From the NCBI GenBank assembly GCA_041163765.1, contig JBEAQS010000158.1, positions 1 through 10,472 on the forward strand: DNA of 10,472 nucleotides, in the 5' to 3' direction. This document shows, one piece after another, positions 6,604 through 10,472 of the stretch (its first letter is position 1; the number at the start of each line of letters is the position of its first letter). The position numbers and the translations under genes are program-made. The DNA is from MAG-120531 sp041163765. GTDB lineage: Bacteria > Bacteroidota > Bacteroidia > Flavobacteriales > Flavobacteriaceae. Below the pieces are notes generated by a model that was not told the DNA's origin, did not search any database, and saw only the letters and a list, made by a program, of their open reading frames with translations.

Positions 6604-8136
6604 ATGAAAAAAATTATTGCTTCACTAGGTATTTTAACCGCACTCTTCGTCTCTTGTACAGACAGCGAGGATATCATTGAACCGATTGTTACCGTGGCTC
6701 CAACAGTAACAGCTCCTTCAGGTACTATTTCTGTACAACAAGGAAACGCACAAGATGTCACCTTTACAGTGATTACAGACGGAGGATTTAAATCAGCTGC
6801 AGTAACTGCTTCAGGAGGAACTGCCTCTATTAAATCACAACCCACCGCCGGAGATAAATCCGGTTCTGTCGTTGTGGAATTTACCGCAGGGAATACGGCA
6901 GGCGCAGGTACCGTTGAACTAACAGTAACCGATAATGAAAACAGATCAGACAAAGACACTGCCGTAATGAACGTAGCCCTTCAGGTAGTGGTTCCTGACT
7001 ATGAAACAGTGGGTACTGGAAGTGTTTACTACATTTCTTCCAACAAAACTTGGACAGCTGATCGCATGTGGATTATGAGTGGTAAAGTAGTTGTTCAAAA
7101 CGGCGCCACCCTGACTATTGAGCCAGGTACTATCATCAAAGCAGAAAATAAAACTGGAGCAGATGCTACTGCACTAATTATCGCTAAAGGCGGAAAAATC
7201 AACGCCGTAGGTACCGCAGCAAGCCCTATTATTTTTACTTCGGTTTTAGATGATATTAACTACCAAGATACTGACCTAAAAGGTTCAACACTGACACATA
7301 CCAACCAATCACTTTGGGGAGGATTAATTGTCTTGGGTAATGCTTCCGTGGGTGTTTCTGGTGGAACAGCCAACATTGAGGGTATCCCTGCGCTTCCATT
7401 CTCTCAGTACGGAGGGACAAACGACGCGGACAACTCTGGAAAAATTCAATACGTATCTATTCGCCACTCAGGAGCTGAACTTGCTCCAGGTAATGAGCTA
7501 CAAGGACTTACCCTAGGTGGAGTAGGTTCAGGTACCACGATTGACCATATCGAAATTGTGGCCTCTGGGGATGATGGTGTTGAAATATTTGGAGGAGCTG
7601 TTAACCTAAGTGACCTACTTGTTTGGGCACAAGGCGATGACGGAATCGACATTGACCAAGCCTATAAAGGTACCATAAGCAACGCGATGGTTATTCTTGG
7701 GGATGATTCTGACACAGGTCTGGAAATCGATGGGACAGAGGACAGCACCAGAGCTATCGACGGAACATATACCTTACAAAACGTCACTGTACTAGGATCT
7801 GCTACAGCGGCTTCTGGAAAAAATAGATATGCTGATTGGAAATCTGGGGCGACTGGACACAATAGAAACATCGTATTCAAAGGCTTCCCTGCTGGAAGAT
7901 CTATTAAAACAATCAACGCCTCTACCTATGGTGGCGCGGCAACTGCACCTGTAGCTGTTAAACTAACCTTTGAAAACATTGACTTTATCACGGCTGATAC
8001 GGAGGCCACTGTGTTAGGCGCTAACACTCATGTCACAGATTTCGCTACATGGGGTCAAATATTGGCTAGTCAAGTAACTGGAACTGGGGCCAATGCCACC
8101 CCATTTGAAAACTGGACTTGGTATGCCAATAAATAA
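6604..8136 (+). CDS. Probable surface lipoprotein with Ig-like region and acidic parallel beta-helix
   Basis: A 510-residue protein. MKKIIASLGILTALFVSC ends in a lipobox-like sequence, with Cys18 as the predicted lipidated residue and the only cysteine. The following TDSED is acidic, like the signals that send Bacteroidota lipoproteins to the cell surface. Residues about 28-130 are Thr/Val-rich and look like an Ig-like fold. From about 140 the sequence has beta-helix character (VVVQNGATLTIEPGTIIKAE; WGGLIVLGNA; IQYVSIRHSGAEL). GDDGVEI (322), GDDGIDI (344) and GDDSDTGLEI (366) repeat every 22 residues, one helix turn each, which would stack aspartates in a line suited to metal binding. The start at 6604 is chosen because the ATG at 6553 lies upstream of the -7 element and adds no signal-peptide logic. 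The following gene encodes a TonB-dependent receptor, so a role in outer-membrane uptake is inferred. It is not SusD-like. The ligand is unknown. Confidence 0.85.
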   Translation: MKKIIASLGILTALFVSCTDSEDIIEPIVTVAPTVTAPSGTISVQQGNAQDVTFTVITDGGFKSAAVTASGGTASIKSQPTAGDKSGSVVVEFTAGNTAGAGTVELTVTDNENRSDKDTAVMNVALQVVVPDYETVGTGSVYYISSNKTWTADRMWIMSGKVVVQNGATLTIEPGTIIKAENKTGADATALIIAKGGKINAVGTAASPIIFTSVLDDINYQDTDLKGSTLTHTNQSLWGGLIVLGNASVGVSGGTANIEGIPALPFSQYGGTNDADNSGKIQYVSIRHSGAELAPGNELQGLTLGGVGSGTTIDHIEIVASGDDGVEIFGGAVNLSDLLVWAQGDDGIDIDQAYKGTISNAMVILGDDSDTGLEIDGTEDSTRAIDGTYTLQNVTVLGSATAASGKNRYADWKSGATGHNRNIVFKGFPAGRSIKTINASTYGGAATAPVAVKLTFENIDFITADTEATVLGANTHVTDFATWGQILASQVTGTGANATPFENWTWYANK

Positions 8137-8169
8137 GTAAAATCTTGACTTATTAGTAATAATGGATTA

Positions 8170-8200
8170 ATGTTCCCTTTACATTGCCATGGTACGTTTG
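8170..8200 (+). promoter_or_regulatory. Predicted internal promoter for the TonB-dependent receptor gene
   Basis: TACGTTTG (8193-8200) is an exact TAnnTTTG -7 element. Upstream, ATG (8170-8172, 20-base spacer) or TTC (8173-8175, 17-base spacer) are imperfect -33 candidates. Transcription would start about 8204-8207, near the end of the 5' arm of the terminator hairpin at 8196-8235. RNA from this promoter would therefore lack most of that arm. Confidence 0.45.
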
Positions 8201-8235
8201 CCCGAAGATTTAAACCCTTCGGGCAAACTATTTTT
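8196..8235 (+). terminator. Strong intrinsic terminator abutting the receptor start codon
   Basis: GTTTGCCCGAAG (8196-8207) and CTTCGGGCAAAC (8217-8228) form a perfect 12-bp stem with a 9-base loop, followed by TATTTTT (8229-8235). The next base is the A of the receptor's ATG. It would end transcripts of the lipoprotein gene. In any RNA that reads through, the stem would sit 7 bases before the start codon, inside the ribosome footprint. No T-tract follows on the other strand. Confidence 0.88.
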
Positions 8236-10472
8236 ATGAGACATTATTTATTACTTATTGCCATAATTTTCAGCTCATTAACCCAAGCTCAAAAGCTCAC
8301 TGGAACCATCATTGATGGGGAATATAATGAGCCATTGGCTTTTGCCAATGTTGTCGTGAAGGGAACCAGTCAGGGTACCACCTCTGACTTTGAGGGCAAA
8401 TATACCTTGGACGTACCTGAAGGAACCTACACCCTTCAATTTTTCTATTTGGGATATGAAACCAAAGAAATCAGCGGAGTAGTTATGACTGCTGGTAAAC
8501 TGACAGAAATAGACGTTGTGTTACAACCTACCTCAAATCAACTCGATGAAGTGGTGGTGGTCACCTCAGCACGCCAAAACTCTGAAACAGCCATATTAAA
8601 CGTTCAAAAAAGATCGGTCAACCTGATGGATGGTTTGTCTGCGCAGAGCATTAAAAAAGTAGGAGACAGTGATTTAGCTGGGGCGATCAAACGCGTACCA
8701 GGTGTATCTATTCAAGGAGGCAAATACGTATACGTACGGGGTCTGGGAGACAGATATTCGAAAACACTGCTCAACGGACTTGAAGTGCCTGGACTAGATC
8801 CGGACAAAAACACCCTTCAAATGGATATTTTTCCCACAAACCTGATTGAAAACATTTTGGTCAGCAAGTCAGCTAGTGCGGATTTGCCTGCCGACTTTTC
8901 AGGTGGGGTCGTGGACATTGTCACCAAAGACTTTTCGGCAGTACCCGAATACACCATCAACGCATCGGTTAACTATAATCCGAGTATGCACTTCAACCCT
9001 AATTACATCAGAGACCGAAGAAGCAATACGGACTATCTCGGCTTTGACGATGGATACAGAGATCTGCCCTTAGATCCACAGACCAACATCCCCAATGCCA
9101 TCAAAAACAATCCCGAGAGCGCTTTACTACCGGGTCTTACCCGTAGTTTTACCCAAAGAATGGGTGCCAAAGACGTATCCAACCAGATGAACTTCTCCCT
9201 TGGGGGAACCGCCAGCAATCAATACAACCTAGAAAATGGGCATAGTATTGGGTTTATTGCGTCTTTAGGGTATAAATATGAAACGACTTTTTATGAGGAC
9301 TTCTTCAACGGAAGCGCGATCAATCAATTTCAGAAACTAGAGCCTTTTTTCAGTCAACAAGGCAAGGCGGGTACTGAAAATGTATTGATGAGCGGACTTG
9401 CGGGTATCTCCTACAAAACACAGCGCTCTAAGTATAAACTCAATGCGTTGTATTTGCAAAATGGTGAGTCTAATGCAATACAGGCAGACTATGAGGACTT
9501 TATTGAAAACCCATACCTAGGGACCGGGGAATTGCTGACCTACACGGAGCGCAACATCACGTCTATTCCAGTTTCAGGAAAACACAGTATTGGGGATAAA
9601 GGCGATCAGTTGGAGTGGAAAGTTTCCTACACCATGGCTACTGTAGCTGACAAAGACTTTAGAAGAACGGTATTCCAAACCGATGAAGACAAAAGCTATT
9701 TTTCACTGAGTTCAAACACCACCAATTTTCCTACCCGTTTTTGGAGAAATCTAGATGAAAATGTGCTCACAGGAAGAATTGACTACACCAAAGATTGGAC
9801 ATTGGGTAGCAAAGAGCACAAAACTAAACTCGGGGTTGGTTACACCGATAAGAGTAGGGATTTCAACACATTCAACTACACCATTGGATTTAAAGGAGAT
9901 GCCAACAGATTTGGCGGAGATGCCAATCAAATCTTGGGGACCAACAATGTATGGACACCAGCTACAGACCAAGGGTCTTACGTAGTGGGTAATTACCAAA
10001 TATCAAATCAATACCAATCAACCAGTGCCAATAAGTCTGCGTATCTCTCTGATGAGATCAGATTTAGCGCCTTATTTAAAGCGGTGTTAGGTGTTCGTTT
10101 TGAATCATTTACCCTACAATACACAGGTCAAAACCTGGTTGGTGATGTCTACAACAACGCGACGTTTATTGACAAAAAAGATTTCTTTCCTTCAGCCAAT
10201 TTGATCTACTCCCCACAGGAAAACCAAAATATCCGTTTGTCCTATGCTAAAACCACAGCTAGGCCTTCGTTTAAAGAAGCTTCAGCCATTACGCTATACG
10301 ACCCGATTACCGAGCGTTTTTTCTTGGGAAATCCGGATCTAAAACCCTCGTATATCGATAACTTAGATGTTCGTTTTGAGCAATATGGCGAGTCCGGTAA
10401 CTTTTTCGCTGTCAGCGCATTTGCCAAGTTATTCAAAGACCCCATTGAAATTAATGCGGTGAACTTAAATGA
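8236..10472 (+). CDS. TonB-dependent outer-membrane receptor with carboxypeptidase-regulatory-like N-terminal domain, C-terminus outside window
   Basis: The frame opens at ATG 8236 and runs 745 codons to the window edge without a stop. Residues 1-19 are a signal peptide (MRHYLLLIAIIFSSLTQAQ), which fixes the start. Residues about 20-97 form a carboxypeptidase-D-regulatory-like domain (LTGTIIDGEYNEPLAFANVV, DFEGKYTLDVPEGTYTLQF), common on Bacteroidota receptors. A TonB-box-like LDEVVVV lies at 103-109. The plug domain (about 130-232) has GAIKRVPGVSIQGGKYVYVRG, LLNGLEVPG and FSGGVVDIVTKDF. The rest is outer-membrane barrel, with the late-barrel motif LSYAKTTARPSF and GNPDLKPSYIDN, so only the last strands are missing. 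Such receptors import a ligand through the outer membrane using TonB energy. The ligand is unknown. The gene follows the lipoprotein gene after 99 bases but is separated from it by a terminator and a likely own promoter. Confidence 0.95.
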   Translation, partial: MRHYLLLIAIIFSSLTQAQKLTGTIIDGEYNEPLAFANVVVKGTSQGTTSDFEGKYTLDVPEGTYTLQFFYLGYETKEISGVVMTAGKLTEIDVVLQPTSNQLDEVVVVTSARQNSETAILNVQKRSVNLMDGLSAQSIKKVGDSDLAGAIKRVPGVSIQGGKYVYVRGLGDRYSKTLLNGLEVPGLDPDKNTLQMDIFPTNLIENILVSKSASADLPADFSGGVVDIVTKDFSAVPEYTINASVNYNPSMHFNPNYIRDRRSNTDYLGFDDGYRDLPLDPQTNIPNAIKNNPESALLPGLTRSFTQRMGAKDVSNQMNFSLGGTASNQYNLENGHSIGFIASLGYKYETTFYEDFFNGSAINQFQKLEPFFSQQGKAGTENVLMSGLAGISYKTQRSKYKLNALYLQNGESNAIQADYEDFIENPYLGTGELLTYTERNITSIPVSGKHSIGDKGDQLEWKVSYTMATVADKDFRRTVFQTDEDKSYFSLSSNTTNFPTRFWRNLDENVLTGRIDYTKDWTLGSKEHKTKLGVGYTDKSRDFNTFNYTIGFKGDANRFGGDANQILGTNNVWTPATDQGSYVVGNYQISNQYQSTSANKSAYLSDEIRFSALFKAVLGVRFESFTLQYTGQNLVGDVYNNATFIDKKDFFPSANLIYSPQENQNIRLSYAKTTARPSFKEASAITLYDPITERFFLGNPDLKPSYIDNLDVRFEQYGESGNFFAVSAFAKLFKDPIEINAVNLN

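Noticed and set aside
6567..6959. Minus-strand open frame across the lipoprotein start
   Set aside because: It overlaps the signal peptide and Ig-like region of the lipoprotein and has no recognisable feature.
8132..8154. 7-bp inverted repeat AATAAGT/ACTTATT across the lipoprotein stop codon
   Set aside because: AT-rich, weak stem with no T-tract; the strong terminator at 8196-8235 explains termination better.
8726..8742. Palindrome-like TACGTATACGTA
   Set aside because: It is the codon pattern for Tyr-Val-Tyr-Val in the receptor plug domain; no sign of a site function.
1..10472. Phage defence, toxin-antitoxin, CRISPR or mobile element
   Set aside because: No nuclease, transposase, integrase, spacer array, tRNA or terminal inverted repeat was seen; the genes are ordinary chromosomal families with intact order.

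Overview
The window looks like chromosomal DNA of a Bacteroidota bacterium, most likely a member of Flavobacteriia or a close relative. The basis is protein type (a PhoB-like regulator and a TonB-dependent receptor with an N-terminal carboxypeptidase-regulatory-like domain), start codons without Shine-Dalgarno sequences, and four exact matches to the Bacteroidota -7 promoter element TAnnTTTG, each just upstream of a gene. No rRNA, tRNA, CRISPR, insertion sequence or phage gene is visible.

Left part, minus strand (6351 down to 1): eight tightly packed genes. In transcription order they are a PhoB/OmpR-type response regulator, a PhoR-like membrane histidine kinase, the tRNA m7G46 methyltransferase TrmB, a LysE-like six-helix membrane protein, an MGMT-family protein without the catalytic cysteine (alkyltransferase-like), the Mrp/ApbC Fe-S carrier ATPase, a NifU C-terminal-domain protein, and a penicillin-amidase-family secreted acylase cut by the window edge. 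Junctions are 0 to 5 bases or overlapping, except a 30-base gap before mrp that carries its own -7 element. This suggests one long operon with an internal promoter for mrp, the NifU-like gene and the acylase.

Middle (6352-6603): a divergent intergenic region. It holds a promoter for the two-component operon, a 14-bp direct repeat overlapping that promoter, a rightward terminator-like hairpin with no obvious gene in front of it, a 13-bp palindrome, and a promoter for the rightward genes.

Right part, plus strand (6604 to the end): a lipoprotein with an Ig-like N-terminal region and a parallel beta-helix carrying an acidic ladder, then a large TonB-dependent outer-membrane receptor cut by the window edge. 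Together they resemble a TonB receptor plus surface-lipoprotein uptake pair, although the lipoprotein is not SusD-like. Divergent placement from a PhoB/PhoR-like system makes regulation by that system a reasonable but unproven idea. The junction between the two genes is unusual. A strong intrinsic terminator ends at the base before the receptor's start codon, and its 5' arm overlaps a second -7 element. Readthrough RNA would therefore form the hairpin, while RNA started at the internal promoter would not.
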